Positions 11,911 to 24,744 of a stretch of 64,000 nucleotides of DNA are shown piece after piece. The DNA is from Drosophila persimilis (taxonomy: Eukaryota > Arthropoda > Insecta > Diptera > Drosophilidae), in contig NW_020825289.1 in NCBI RefSeq assembly GCF_003286085.1, positions 15,686,001 to 15,750,000 on the forward strand, in the 5' to 3' direction. The number at the start of each line of letters is the position of its first letter. The first letter of the stretch is position 1. The position numbers were made by a program, and so were the translations under genes. The notes beneath the pieces are model-generated. The model saw only the letters and a list, made by a program, of their open reading frames with translations, did not search any database and was not told where the DNA came from.

Positions 11911-14606
11911 CTATGCCGTTTTTGCATCCACGGGAAAGAAGTCTTTGAGTAGGGTGGTGCGACGCTTCTCAGCAATATCCATTTGGTTCTCGAGATCACC
12001 CAGGTCCGTTGTTTCGGCCCGCTCTATTTTCCAGGATAGGTTCTCGATTTCAGCCTCCAGTTGCGCCTGAAACACAAATCAAATCAGTAGTAGAATTTTA
12101 AGCTTCTGGGAATGGCTTGCAAACACTCACCTGCTGGTATTCGAAGAGATTCTTCCGGGAGCTGCCCTCCATATAGTATGCATACGGGTATGTGTACTGT
12201 AGTGTGTATCGGCACTTGGCCAGCAGTGCCGCTGCATTGAACAGATACTGCCAGTCGATCCAGGTGCCGCTGCCGTTCATCACCTTGGAGTTGATGCGCT
12301 GGCGCAGCCGGTCGATCGTCTGCTGCTCGAGCTTCATCGACTTGGAGTGGTTCTCCCAGCGCTCGTAATAGTGGAGGTACTTCTTGAGGGCCTCCCGGGC
12401 CTGCACGTGCACCGATTCGTTGGCAATGTTGGGGTTGTCCTTATAGCGCGAACACTCGTAGTACTCGGATCCGTGCGACTTCCAATCCCCCAGGCACATC
12501 CAGCAGAAGTCGTGCTTGCAGTTGAAGCACTGCATGTGATTGCAGCCGCCGTTCTTCTCGATGCAGATGTGACACTTGGGGCAGTCTTTGGTGTGGGCAC
12601 TAATGTAGTTGGCCGTCTCGCTGTCGTCAGCGCACTTGGTCAGCCACTTCTTGATGACCTGGCAGTCTGTTGGCGCATGATAGTCCATCCCACACTTGAA
12701 GCAGAAGCCCGTGTGGCACTCCTTGCAGATGGCACGTTTGGCGGAGATCTCCGATGATTGCACAATGATCTGGCAGTTGGGTCCCGGGCAAAACCTAAAC
12801 TCTGGATGAGATTTGACATAGTCCTTGAACGCGAACTGCTGATACTTGTCCCTCATGACGGGACGATTAACCAGGGTCAGGACCAGGTCCTCTGGCACCC
12901 GCACATTACACTTCTGGGCCATGCAGCCAATTTGCGTGGAAATGCCCTGGAATATCTGCGTCTCGAAAAAAATGGTCCAGCAGTCCTTACAGAAAGAGTG
13001 GCCACATGCCAGGCTGTAGAACTTGTCACCCAACTGCGAGCTGGCGCATACGGGACACATCTGACTCCGGTATTGGGGGACATTCGAGTTGGCAATACTG
13101 ACCACCGACGAGGACGTCTTGTACCCGCTGCTGCCCAGCTTCACAAGCTGGGCACTGGCCTCAGCCGCCGCCGCACTGGTTGAGGCGGCATCAGTCACCA
13201 CAGTGGGCGGCTTGATGCGCGCCGTCACCAGCAGGGCGTTAGCATCTTGTCGGTACTTCTCCACCACCACCAGATTGTCCCACTGGTGCTCCAGCAGCAG
13301 CACCTTGGCCAGCGAGGGCGTTATCTGCAGTATCGTGTTCAGCTTCTCCACCCGCTCGTTGAGCAGTTTCTCAATATCCTCCACGGTCAGGCACTCGTAC
13401 TCAAAATACTCGGGATCGGCTCGCTTCGGGTCCAAGCGTTCCACATCACAGTCTTCGCCTGCAAAGGAGAGGGAGGGAGATTGGTTAGTAAATCAGTTTT
13501 GTGTTTTCCCCCTGGGATATCTAGTTAAATCAACCCTTAAATGAACAAAAATGTACAGGGATGTGATTGGAATAACAGATGACATTGCTCTGAGAATACC
13601 CTACATTCTACGGTGGGACGATGCAACTTTCAATTTGACCAATTGCACCAATTCTAAAAAACGAAACATAGGTATTCGTGGGTAAGCCTGGTGTCTTCAT
13701 TTGGAGTATGATCTTAGTTCATTTAAAATAAAACTTGAACAACTACGAATGCCGGTGAGGCTTATCAAATTTTGCCAGACCGGAACCACGTCGCAAGCCA
13801 CTGCCGCAGGAGACAGGTCAAAAGGCAGAGAAGAGACCGGAGTCGCTGGAAGAGGAGGCACAAAGCAGAATGCAACAATGTACTTGAGCACGCACCTGAG
13901 AGTTCGAGTGCTTGCTGCGAGTGTGCGTGTTTGTGAGACAGACTTAGGCAGAGAGAGAGAAAGAGACAGAGTCTAAACCTGGCCCCTACAAGAAGAGCGC
14001 AAGAGGAAGACTGGGCAATAATGAAGCCAACAACAAACCTCACAGGGGGGCAAGGGCAATCCAACTACTTACGTACGACCGTTTGTACGTTCGCCAGTGT
14101 GTACGAGTATTCGTTTCAAGTTCAATTTCATAATTTCGACTTCATGGCCGCAGAGCCAAACGGAACGTAACGAAACGAACATTAGGATAGTGGTTGTGCA
14201 GTGGTGGCTATGGGGGCTGGGTGCGGACCCTGGCGAAGGCGAATGTCAAGTGCTGGCCCACCAGCACGGAGAAGGTTAAATGCAAATTCTTAGGCCTAGG
14301 CCTTCCCAAAAAGGTGAATAACCAACCCGCATAGCCGCTTAGCCGCACAACAGCACATGCACACACACACACACAGACACACACTTGCAGGGCACACACC
14401 GATTTTTGAACACAGATACATTATACACATATACATTGATTCAGCTTCAGTTAAATCGATTTCAGATTGTTGTCATGATGGGAGGAGGGTTTAGACGACG
14501 AGTGAAGGACGTGCGACTCACCTGTATTGTAATAATCATAGTCATCTTCGTACTCGCCATCGTTGTCCGATTCCAATTCCATTTCCATGTCCGAGTCCAT
14601 GTCCAT
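11911..14606 (-). CDS. ari-2: ariadne-2, RING-between-RING E3 ubiquitin ligase
   Basis: Ariadne-class E3 ligase that takes ubiquitin from UBE2L3-type E2 enzymes onto its own RING2 cysteine and then onto substrates, working with neddylated cullin-RING ligases. Exons in transcript order: 14606-14522, 13458-12131, 12066-11911; about 522 residues. An acidic Asp/Glu/Tyr-rich N-terminus (residues 1-33) is followed by a UBA-like region, then RING1 starting [20 protein letters not shown] near residue 163, an IBR with paired cysteines, RING2 ([19 protein letters not shown]) with the presumed catalytic Cys near 334, and the helical Ariadne domain. The conserved [19 protein letters not shown] segment points to ari-2 rather than ari-1. 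The first intron (about 1.06 kb) splits off only the acidic N-terminus. A DRE-type promoter lies at 15.2-15.45 kb. Confidence 0.93.
13459..14521 (-). other. ari-2: ari-2 intron 1
   Basis: A 1.06-kb intron with consensus ends. It holds GA- and CA-rich simple sequence (for example a CA run at 14359-14390) and no other coding sequence that I can support. Confidence 0.8.
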
Positions 14607-15485
14607 CCCAGGGGCTAGATGGAATTACGTCTGTGTGTGTGACTTACGTTCTGCCTGTATGCGAGAGATTACAAGGCTGTTTTAAACGGGGGTTGCGGGG
14701 TTTCTTTTGTAACAGTTGTAAAGGGTGGTGTTAGTAGTTGTTGGTGCCGCCGCTGCCACCGTTATAGGAGGTGGTGGAAGTGGAAGATTTGGTGTTGCGA
14801 TGCAATTCTCGGACCAAGCTTTGCGGGGTGGCAACCAGAACGTAGAGAAAAGCAATACAAGGCACGGCACGGGAAGTTTTATTTTCGTTTATCCACATGT
14901 ATACACACACACGCACAGACACACTGGCCCTCACTGACACACTCTCGCATATGCAGTGCTCGCTGCACCGTTGCATTCAAGGTGTCTTAGTTGCAGTTTA
15001 AATTCATTTTTATATTAATAGAACACACGTCGCACACACGCAGGCATAAACGGAGCGACAGCGTTGTTTTTGTTTTTCGATTAAAACACAGCTTTTTCGG
15101 AGAACATTTTTTGTTTCTTTGTTTCCTTCTTCTTTCGATTCGAGCCAAGCGTTTTGCAGCACTGCAGTGGTAACTGCAGCTATCGATTAAGTATACCTGT
15201 TATCGCTGCTGGATTTTGAGGCAATAAGAACTTCTCGCGAACAGCTGATCCATACCTTAATATTCAAATTAACGGAGAGAAATTAAATCGTGCTTATCTG
15301 CTTAACATCATAAAATTGTATAGAAAATAAAGCCAAGGGCTGCGTGGCTGACAACAATATATTTCTATTGAAGGCATCTATATATCGATACATCGATATT
15401 TACATCAGCAAGTGTTGTAAAAGGTTGGCTGCGACCAAACAGCTGTTTGATTTACCCGGGAAAATTTAAAATTTGAGGAATCGCA
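14607..15485 (-). promoter_or_regulatory. ari-2: 5' region of ari-2 with DRE and E-box core-promoter motifs
   Basis: Contains TATCGATT at 15181-15188, two abutting DRE-type sites (TATCGATA/CATCGATA) at 15383-15398 and a perfect AACAGCTGTT at 15438-15447. These are motifs of ubiquitously active fly promoters (Ohler DRE and E-box classes). They lie between the ari-2 start and the 3' end of the phosphatase homologue, so they most likely drive ari-2. The ATG-proximal part is the leader. Confidence 0.6.
15383..15398. promoter_or_regulatory. Tandem DRE sites
   Basis: TATCGATA immediately followed by CATCGATA; binding site of DREF or the competing BEAF-32 insulator protein. The full 16 bases are palindrome-rich. 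Confidence 0.6.
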
Positions 15486-16556
15486 TTATGCGGCTTTAGC
15501 TTCGTTCCCTGTATTGTCGACACGCTTCTTTTCCGCTTTACCCTCATCAGTTTCTTTAATTTTCTCATCTTCACACAGATACTCCATTAAATGGCCCAAG
15601 CTGGGCAAAAACGTGTCGGGAACCATCATCAGTTTTTTTTCATTGCCTTCCATTTTTAGTTGCTGCGCTTCCTCGAGAGAGCCCGCTCCCGAGCCCACTA
15701 AAAGTGATTTGAACCCGCAGTTATTGGCAAAGATGATATCCGAACTTAATCTTACAGAGAAAATAATCGAATTATTAAAATCAATCAATCACTCAAATTG
15801 CATCACTTACCGATCCCCAATGACGAGGGTCTTCTCCGGCTTGAGGACTCCGGACTGCCTCAGCTTATACACCATTTGAGGATTGGGCTTGCCCATGATG
15901 AGGGGCTTCCGGTTGCTGCTTTTTTCAATGGCAGCCACCATAGCCGCGGCACCCACAGTCACACGCTTTTCGCACACCGGGTAGATGGTATCCATGCAAG
16001 TCCCCAGAAACATAACCTTGGGGTTGAGCAGATAGGTGCAGGCCACGACGATCTTGGACACGTTGAAGCTCTTGTCTCTGCCGACCACCACAGCTCCCAC
16101 ATCCGGATCGACTATTAAATTCCGGGCAAATGGCCCCATCTTATGTTCTTCTGCCTCCTGATCTATGGTAACGGATTGGATGCCAGCCTTCTGGAGCTCT
16201 TCTTGGATTCCTGTCTCGCCCACGACTAGAACTTTCTTTTTGAACTTTTTGACCACCAGATAGTTGGATATGCATGCCGCTGAGGTGAGAATTTCCTGTT
16301 CCCCTACTTTGAGACCGAGACACATGGCCTTCTGCGCCATATCGCTGGCTACCATACTGGAATCGTTGGTCACTAAGAAGCAGCGCTTCCCCTTGTTCCT
16401 AGTGGCATTGAAGGTTTCCACAGATCCTTTGATGGGGTCGTCAAAGTTCCACAGTACTCCGTCTGTCCCAAAGAGTACGGTCTCAATGGAGCCCAGCCAC
16501 TGGAGCACCTCCTGCTTTGGTATTTCGGCTAGGAGGGTGCAGCTTCGCTTAAACAT
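15486..16556 (-). CDS. HAD-family PGP/4-nitrophenylphosphatase homologue lacking the nucleophile Asp
   Basis: Member of the phosphoglycolate/4-nitrophenylphosphatase branch of the HAD superfamily, which dephosphorylates small metabolites in the cytosol. Two exons, 16556-15811 and 15750-15486, give about 336 residues. Seen: motif I reads FGTDGVLW (residues 29-36), where the family has DxDGVLW, so the Asp nucleophile is Gly30 while the second Asp (32) remains. Motif II (LVTND, Thr63), motif III Lys (GKPNP, Lys223) and motif IV (GDRLSSDI, Asp248) are intact, and the cap region looks normal. The C-terminus carries a charged Glu/Lys extension of about 30 residues. With the nucleophile gone it should be inactive or use another mechanism. 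The frame is clean and spliced, so it is a maintained gene, not debris. Flies carry several paralogues; I cannot say which this is. Confidence 0.88.
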
Positions 16557-17528
16557 TGCTCTGAGATCAGTAATTTAGAGGGTCTTGAACGAAAAATTTG
16601 GCACTATACTAAAAAAACAATGTCAAAAGTAAAAAGAGCAGAAAATATCTTAGCAGTTAAGCATACGGATATAATTAGAAAACTACAATGAGAATACTAG
16701 ATTCAATGTTTTCGATGTTGTTTTCACTTCAAAATTTGTTCACTTTATTATAACTAAGCATATGAGGATATCTGCCATTGATTTTCTAATTTTGATAATA
16801 CGAATAGGTAGGTTTTTCACCTTATTCTGCTCTGACTGTACTTTGCTGAGTTTGGTGATAGTTCAGACGTGATTAAATAAAAACTTTCTCGATATACTTA
16901 TCTAAACTACAACACCACGAGATCGCATTTTGCAAATTGCTTGTGCTATTCATGAAAATGCAAAAATTCCAGTGATAAGTCACCACACGTTCCCTATATA
17001 TCCAGAGCATGCGTTCTCCGAGGCGGCAGTCCAGCCAGCATTAGCTTTTATGACTCCAAACGTGACAGACGCGATTCAGAAGATAACAGTGCCTCGGAGG
17101 TGTTTGCACATATGAAATCAGCATTTTGGGGAGTGAGTGATAGTGAGTGGTATGGGCATCTGCAATTACATTTTGGCACACTTTGCGGTACACAAACACA
17201 AGAATTGGAAAACCCTTTGGGGTGAATTGAAACCACTCCCCTGTAAGAATACAAGTTCTACCGTAGGGACCAGCAAGAATCCGCCCTTCCCCAACTTGGA
17301 AGACATCATGAGAGAAACGTGTGATGTACATAAAGATAGAACTGGCCAACAGAGATAATATTGCACTCATAAAGATGGAAATAAAATTTAAATTTAGCCG
17401 TACATTGTCCCCAGTAGAGTACATAGGTAATCTCTCCCTTACGAGCCAGGAAGACTATATAAAATCCAGTCATTAGCTAGATATCACGTTAGTTGTCCAC
17501 ATTTCACAATCCAAATCACACTTGGAAG
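16557..17528. promoter_or_regulatory. Divergent promoter region, HAD homologue / alkaline phosphatase 1
   Basis: About 970 bases between two divergent starts. A TATATAAAA at 17456-17464 is correctly placed for the plus-strand alkaline phosphatase. No TATA or DRE is evident for the minus-strand gene. Open frames here lack ATG or coding character. Confidence 0.55.
17456..17464 (+). promoter_or_regulatory. TATA box of alkaline phosphatase 1
   Basis: TATATAAAA, about 73 bases before the ATG; predicted initiation near 17486 would leave a leader of about 43 bases. Confidence 0.6.
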
Positions 17529-19248
17529 ATGCGCGTCCATCAAATACAGATGGTCCTTGCTGTTCTGGCCCTGTCTGGGGCAGTCCAAGTCCAAGGTGGG
17601 GTCCAAGAAGTCCACAACGTGTATGAACTCTCAGGGCAGATCGCGCACAAGGCCAGATTCTCCACAGACGTGGCCGAAGACAAGTACACGCCCCCGGAGG
17701 AGATGGATCCGCAGTTCTGGTACGACCTGGCCAACGAGGAGATCAACAAGCGCCTTGCGCTGCCGAAACTCGACACGAAAATGGCCAAGAATGTGATCAT
17801 GTTCCTGGGAGACGGCATGCCTTTGACCACAGTGACGGCGGCAAGGATCCTGAAGGGTCAGCGCCAGGGCAAGACCGGCGAGGAGTCGTCGCTGAGCTTC
17901 GAGAAGTTCCCACATACGGGTCTTAGTCGGGTGAGTACCAGGTTCTGTCCACATCGTTCACAGCTTTAACAGAACACACTTTAGACCTACTGCTCCAATG
18001 CCCAAGTGCCCGATTCCGCCTGCACGGCCACTGCCTATCTATGTGGCGTCAAAACCAATATAATCAACATCGGAGTCAGCGCCGCCGTAAACTTTAACAA
18101 CTGCACAGCGAGTCAGGATCCAGCTAACCGCCTAACCTCCATTGCGGAGTGGGCTCAGAACGCTGGCAAGGCCACAGGCATTGTTACCACCACCACCCTG
18201 ACGCATGCCAGTCCCTCGGGCGCCTACGCCAAGACCGCTAACCGCATGTGGGAGTGCGATACGGACGTGACCAACTATGGAGTGGATGCCAGCTCCTGCA
18301 TCGACATGGCCACCCAACTGGTGACCCAGACTCCCGGCAAGAACTTCGACATCATGTTCGGCGGCGGCATGGGCAAGTTCCTGCCCAAAACTATCCAGGA
18401 TAGCCACGGCAAGGCCGGCGAACGCTCGGATGGCGTGAATCTCCTCTCCAAGTGGCAGAGTCAGCACAAGGGTGGTGTCCTGGTGAGCAATCGCAAGCAG
18501 CTGTTGAGTGTCAACGTCTCGGCGGTAGGAAATATCATCGGCCTGTTCCAGTCCCAGCTGATGAAGTTCCATATCGACGCCGATGAGACATATCAACCCA
18601 CTTTGTCCGAGCTCACCGAAGTGACTATCAAGAAGTTGAGCCAGAATGAGAATGGCTACTTTGCCTTCATCGAAGGTAAGAGATCGAGACAGTACCTCTA
18701 GTAACCGAGAGGAGAGACTCATATTCTTCTTTCTTACAGGCGGACTCATTGACTACGGCAATCACTATACCCAGGCAGGCTATGCGCTAGACGAGGCCTT
18801 GGAGTTCGAGAAGGCCATTCAGCTGGCCCGCGACATCACAGACATAGAAGATACCCTTATTGTGGTAACCGCTGATCATGGACACGCGGTGAGCATTGCC
18901 GGCTATCCAGGACGCGGCACCGACATCCTGGGCATCAACCGACATGACACAGATATCAATGGAGTGCAGTACTCTGTGCTGAACTATGCGGCTGGTCCCA
19001 ACCAATATCTGGATGAGAACGGTCAGCGTATACCTCTAGACGGTATTTTGGGAGACGTTGACTCTATAGCCCCCAGCTACATTCCCAAGGATCAGGGCGT
19101 TCACTCTGGCGAGGATGTCGGTATCTGGGCCTCCGGTCCGCAGAGCTATCTCTTTACCGGTGTGATGCAACAAAGCACAATTCCACATCTCATGGCATAT
19201 GCATCCTGCATTGGCAATGGCCAGAAGTTCTGCGACAAGACTGCATAA
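17529..19248 (+). CDS. Alkaline phosphatase, secreted type, copy 1
   Basis: Zinc/magnesium alkaline phosphatase that hydrolyses phosphomonoesters outside the cell. Exons 17529-17930, 17985-18675, 18740-19248 give about 533 residues. The ATG at 17529 opens a hydrophobic signal peptide (MVLAVLALSGAVQVQG). Seen: metal ligand GDGM, nucleophile serine in VPDSACTATAYLCGVK (Ser145), EGGLIDYGNH with Asp and His ligands, TADHGH, and HSGEDVG with the late zinc His. The protein stops at CDKTA soon after CIGNGQKF, without the hydrophobic tail used for a GPI anchor, so it is probably soluble. A TATATAAAA box lies at 17456-17464, about 73 bases before the ATG. It resembles the alkaline phosphatase cluster of D. 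melanogaster 58D (CG3264/CG3290/CG3292, from memory). Confidence 0.9.
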
Positions 19249-20339
19249 GGAATCCAACACCTAAAAATAAATACTTACAAAAAAATGAGCATTCAAGAAG
19301 CAAATATTACACTTTTTATTCAAACGATGGGGATGGGAAGCTTCGATAGTTGAAAGCAAAAAACCCAGATTCAGCATGTCGAGTGTTCCAGCCCGATATA
19401 AGTCATTAAATAATATTAGCTAATTAAATATTAAATAACAGCCAGTGGTGCAGAGTAACACAGGCTAACACTGATGGCTTCGACTTCGTTTTTTTCTGAT
19501 CCTAAAAAGTTGAGAAAACGTGCGGGAACGTTGCGTGAAGTGCCGCAGCTCTACAAAAATAACCGATACTCAGTCAGTTTGTGTTATATCTTGTGTTGAT
19601 ATCTCGCTCCCCTCCGCCAACGCACGCACGCTGCACGAGGAAGAGTGCGTGTGAGAGAGAGAGAGAGAGAACGAATGATTAAGAGCGTGGCTGGGAGTAA
19701 CAAAGCCACTACAGTTGAATTTTTTCATTCTGACTATAAGAATGGTCCGATCTATGATTCTTCGCTTTTTTTCTTTTGGGTGTTAATAGATACATACTGC
19801 ATGGATAGCTTAAGATCAAATTTTTCGTTCTATAAAGATGACGGATCCTTCGAGATGGACGTGTACATCTTTGTTTCTCATACATAGCTCTTTGATTAGA
19901 CTTATCTTGAGATGGGTATAATTGTCATAGTAATGTATGCGTGCAAATTTCTTTACCACCTGTGGTAGCTCACCTTGGGTTCTGTGGTACGGGCCCCCCT
20001 TATTAATATTTTAATGCCGAGCGACTCGACCCGAATTTAGCTCATTTATCTCCTACACACGATTGGTCCACAGATACTCGGACTGGTAGCGAAGACATCC
20101 GAACAGACCTTCTAAGCTCCCCCATAACCATAAACACCCAAGTCTACAAGAATTAAGAAAAGACCGTCTCATAAAAGGGGAATTTGCTTGAGATCTGCAG
20201 ACTTTTGGATTATGTGATGAAGATATGGCAGACCCGATAAGGAAGAGACCTGGCTGTCTGCCCGAATATATAGGTCTGCTGGCACACAACATGTATAGTC
20301 CAATTACTTTGTCGAAGCGATAGCCATCATCTGCCTAGA
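19249..20339. other. Spacer between the alkaline phosphatases
   Basis: Contains the AATAAA of copy 1 at 19266-19271, a GA run at 19653-19670 that could bind GAGA factor, and near its end a TATATA at 20267-20272 for copy 2. No coding sequence seen; a third alkaline phosphatase copy is not present here. Confidence 0.55.
19653..19670 (+). repeat. (GA)n tract
   Basis: Nine GA units in a row. Confidence 0.8.
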
Positions 20340-22086
20340 ATGAAAATATTCATCAAAGTCCTGCTGGTGCTGAGTAGCCTAGTGGCCACGTCCTGGGCTC
20401 TCTCCATAGACAGTAAGTAAAGGAGGTGTCAGAGTGGGGCAAGTGCTGAAGACGAATCTCCGTTGCAGTGTCCGAGATCCACAACCAGGAGCAGCTGTTG
20501 GGCAGTGCATCAAACACTGGGAAAACCCGAGAGACCTTCATGGATCCCAATGGCCTGGCCAAGGGCAAGACCGGACCGGAGGAGGAGAAGAACGCTCAGT
20601 TCTGGTACGACCTCGCCCACGAAGAGATTGCCAAACGTCTGGAGCTGCCACAGGTAGACAAACGCAAGGCCAAGAATGTGATCATGTTCCTGGGAGACGG
20701 CATGTCCCTGTCCACGGTGGCTGCTGCTCGCATACACAAGGGTCAACTTAAGGGTAATCCCGGCGAGGAGGACTCCCTCAGCTTTGAGAAGTTCCCCCAC
20801 TCCGGCTTAAGCAGGGTGAGTACTGGGGAACTCAGTGATGTGCAATGTTCTTACTGAGGTAATCTTCCTTCTCGTAGACGTACTGCTCCAACGCCCAGGT
20901 TCCAGACTCCGCCTGCACGGCCACCGCTTACTTGTGCGGAGTCAAGACCAATATAGTGGCTCTGGGCGTCACCTCAGCCGTTAACTTTAACAACTGCAGC
21001 GGCAGCGAGGATCCAGCCAATCAGATTAGTTCCATTGCCGCCTGGGCCCAGGCGGCCGGAAAGGGAAGCGGCATTGTGACCACCACCACCCTGACCCACG
21101 CCAGTCCCTCGGGCGCTTATGCCCACAGCACAAATCGCTTTTTCGAAGCCGACACGGACATCATTACCTATGGCGAGGGCTTGAACGATCCGGCCACCTG
21201 TACGGATATCGCCACGCAGTTGATCACCAAGGATCCGGGCAAGAACTTCGACGTGATGCTGGGCGGAGGGATCGGAAAATTCCTGCCCAAAACGATCACG
21301 GATCCCTTTAACAAGCAGGGCGAACGGTCGGACGGAGTGAATCTTCTCTCAAAATGGCAGTCCCTCCATCCCGGCGGCGTCCTGGCCTACAATCGCGACC
21401 AGCTGCTTAGAGTGAATGCCTCAGGCATCACCAACCTCATTGGAACCTTCGGCTCGGGAGTTATGAATTTCCACAAGATGGCCGATGCAGCCACGCAGCC
21501 CACCCTTGCGGAAATGACGCGCAAGGCCATCGAGGTGGTCAGCAAGAACGTCAAGGGCTACTTCCTGTTTGTCGAGGGTGGACTCATTGACTATGGAAAC
21601 CACTACAACGTGCCCGTCTACGCCCTGGACGAGACTCTGGAGCTGTCCAACGCCGTGGACGAGGCAATCGACATGACCAATCCCGACGAGACACTGATCG
21701 TGGTCACTTCCGACCATGCCCATCCCCTCACCATCGCCGGCTATCCTGGTCGTGGTACTCCCATCCTTGGTCTCAACCAGCACGACACCGATGTAAATGG
21801 CGTAAAGTATGCCACACTCAACTATGCGGTGGGCTTGGAGCAGTACCTGGACGAGCATGGCAACCGCATCGACCTGACCGATAAGATCGACCAGCCAGGC
21901 TTCTTGGCACCCAGTTACATCAAGGGTTACATTGGCGTTCATGCTGGCGAGGATGTGGGCATCTTTGCCACCGGGCCCCAGAGCCATCTCTTCAGCGGTG
22001 TCATGCAGCAAAGCACCATTCCTCACCTGATGGCCTATGCCTCCTGCATTGGCGATGGCCCCACTCTTTGCGACAATGATAACTAA
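20340..22086 (+). CDS. Alkaline phosphatase, secreted type, copy 2
   Basis: Tandem paralogue of the preceding alkaline phosphatase, about 542 residues. Exons 20340-20412, 20469-20815, 20878-22086. The first exon encodes only the signal peptide (MKIFIKVLLVLSSLVATSWA), and its intron falls inside the first codon of MSEIHNQEQLL. All catalytic elements are present: GDGMSLSTV, VPDSACTATAYLCGVK, EGGLIDYGNH, TSDHAHP, HAGEDVG. Only the intron after GLSR is shared with copy 1: copy 2 has gained or kept the signal-peptide intron and lacks the one before GGLIDYG. The C-terminus ends at CDNDN with no GPI-type tail, so it too should be secreted. A TATATA at 20267-20272 is a plausible promoter element. Confidence 0.9.
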
Positions 22087-24707
22087 TTATTGAGATTTAT
22101 ATAATATAATAAAGTGCGTTTTTCAAAAGTACACTTGTATCTTAAGCTTGAGGCCCATTTAATCAAGGCTTGAAGATCTAGCCTTCTCCCTGGCGTTTCT
22201 TCTTATTTCCGAGGAAAGTTTGTGTCTCAAAGTAGCCGCTTTGATTATTGGGATTCTTTTGTTTGCAGTTCGATTGAAATCAGTAATTAAATTGACTTTA
22301 CTCGTTTTATTTATTGCATTTATCCCAGTGCAGTCCCAGTGACTGGCCAAGTCCCAGACTGTCTGCCTGCCAATGCAAATGGTCGAAGAAAAATTGACTT
22401 TAATTAAAAACGCATCAGCACAGACGCATTTACAGATACAATTTGTCTTGAGCACGAGTCGTGCGATCGCATCGATTGGAGTGCTGTCACTTGCCGCGAG
22501 GAGGAGAAGAACAAATATACATATTCGCGTTGAATGTCAGGTTCAAGCATTGGCATTGCCGCCAGATGGGGATCTCCGTAGATCTATCTGTAGAGGCACC
22601 CACGCGCATTCGGAGCAGCTCCTTCTCTCTCGCTGACTTTGACTTGTAATTGTGTGTTTCTTTACGAGTATTTATTCATTCATGCAAACAGAATTCATTC
22701 GAATGCGCTTGACATGAAATGAGGCGCGACAGAGACAAACACAGAGTCAGACAATTAAAGTTAATTTTTCTCTCAGCCATTGCAATTAAGGATCGTTTTG
22801 CCAAGGCAGTGTCCTTGCTTTGCGGCGTGCTCTCGCTCCCTCATTAGCATCCAAATCGATTGAGTTGGAGTCTGGTTCACAGTCTCGTGCCTTGTCCTCG
22901 TTGCTGGCCCTGTTTTTTCGGTGGGTTCTTTATTGGAAGTTTGCCCGAAACGCTGCAAAAATGTGTCTGTTAAACATTTCGCTGGCTCAGCGGAAAGTGG
23001 AAGCCGTCCGAAGTTCGTGGCAATCGGATATCTCCGGTCGGCTGTCGGAGTAGTAGTCGCTGTGGCCGTTGCCGTCGCCATCGCCGTCGTTTCTCCACTA
23101 GCTGTTGTCCCCCGTTCACTCTCGGTCGGATCGGTCGGCTCAGTCGGCTCAGAGTCTCAGTCTCAGTCCGATTCCCAAATCTGTCGCGACAGCAATCGCG
23201 CGTGCGGCTTGGGCCTTAACATTTCTGTGCTAATGCTAATTTTTCCTGACTGCAGTTTTGTATCTCTCAGTGACAGTCAGAGACTGTGAGTGTGTGTATC
23301 TGAGCTGAACTAGTGCTGCTTCCAGCTAATTGAAGTTTCATTCGGTGGCGCAATTGTCGGTGACAGGTGAGAATGGTCAATAATCAATGGATGGATCTAG
23401 ATTCGGCCTGTTCTGATCTGATCCGATCTGATCTAGAGCACGAGTGTTGAGCATAGTAATTGTAATTGAATGCGGGAAACCGATATCTTGGCTCTGCGGT
23501 TTTCCCGCAAAAAGATGCCTATTACAGTCAGTCAGTGATGAAAAGGTGAGGCGCTAAGATAGGAATTTGCTTGACAGATATCCAGTTCCCACTTGCTAGT
23601 TTATCAGACGCCCCGAACAAGCAAACAGTAAGCCCCCAATTGGTGGCGTTAAAAATGCAAGAGTCGAGTAATTAGCTTAACACTTTATGACTGAAACGAA
23701 TGCCTCCCTTCTCTGTGGGTTCCTGTTGAAGTAAAACAAACTTTATGGTAGATAAAGCGCTGTCAAAGTGAATCCCCAGCTTATTCCTAATGCAGCTAAC
23801 CAAATTCCTTTCGCTTCTTCTGTAGATTTTCTCTCTCCTTAAAACTCTTTGGTAATGCGGTTAGGCATTTATCTGCAATCTGAGGAAAACTTGCATTTTT
23901 CATAGGACGCACTAGAAAGTTACTATCCATCGCTGTGCTACTTTAAAGTGAAGCAAAGATCCAGGCTGCCAAAGTGCTGATGGCATTTCGTGGGTGCAGA
24001 TGCCTTCACCCCGATACGGGGAGATTTCCAAGCGGAGCCAAGTCACGGCATGCCAAATCCCAGCCAACACGATGCATTTCACCCAAAAAGCAGCCACGAG
24101 TGCGAATCCATCATCGGGCGGGAACGGGGGGGCCACTACTCGGAGGAGGCAGAGATGGCTATGTATATCTGGCGGTGTTTGTATCTCGGTTCAATTGTTT
24201 GCTATGTAAATAGGCAGCTGGAAGATAGCGGCTTGTGTTCGACGTGTAGCTGAAATTCTTTCGCCTTCCCTATCTGCGCAATGCACATGTGCTTTGAGTT
24301 TATGTTTATTTTGATCCGTTGACCGTGAACTTGAACGAGTGCTGATGATGCGGATACCAATGGGATTTGATGCGAACTTTTAAATGCGCTCTCCATCCAA
24401 GAAATGTATATGATATAGCTGCGCATATCATGTTGATCGGTTATGAATACTCTTATGTAAATGTGTAGCCCATCTTGTTCCTAAGGTTAACCAGAATTCG
24501 ACCGAGCAGGAAGAGCAGTCACGACTCTTAAGCGTTAGTCAAGCAATCTGTAACACAACACCGATGGCAGGCAGAGAGTATCTTTGCATCCATTAATCCC
24601 ATAAATTTGGTTAGTTTTTCTTCTTTGTTCGACAAAAACACGCAATCAGCGCTCGGGCCGATCCAGTTCCGGCACTTGCCTTGCCCTCCCCCTGGCAAAC
24701 AGGCAGA

Positions 24708-24710
<3 letters not shown>

Positions 24711-24740
<30 letters not shown>
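24711..24740 (+). repeat. (AC)15 microsatellite
   Basis: Thirty bases of uninterrupted AC. Confidence 0.95.

Positions 24741-24744
<4 letters not shown>

Noticed and set aside
12347-13544. Plus-strand frames opposite the ari-2 coding exon
   Set aside because: Antisense shadows of the ari-2 reading frame without their own starts or motifs.
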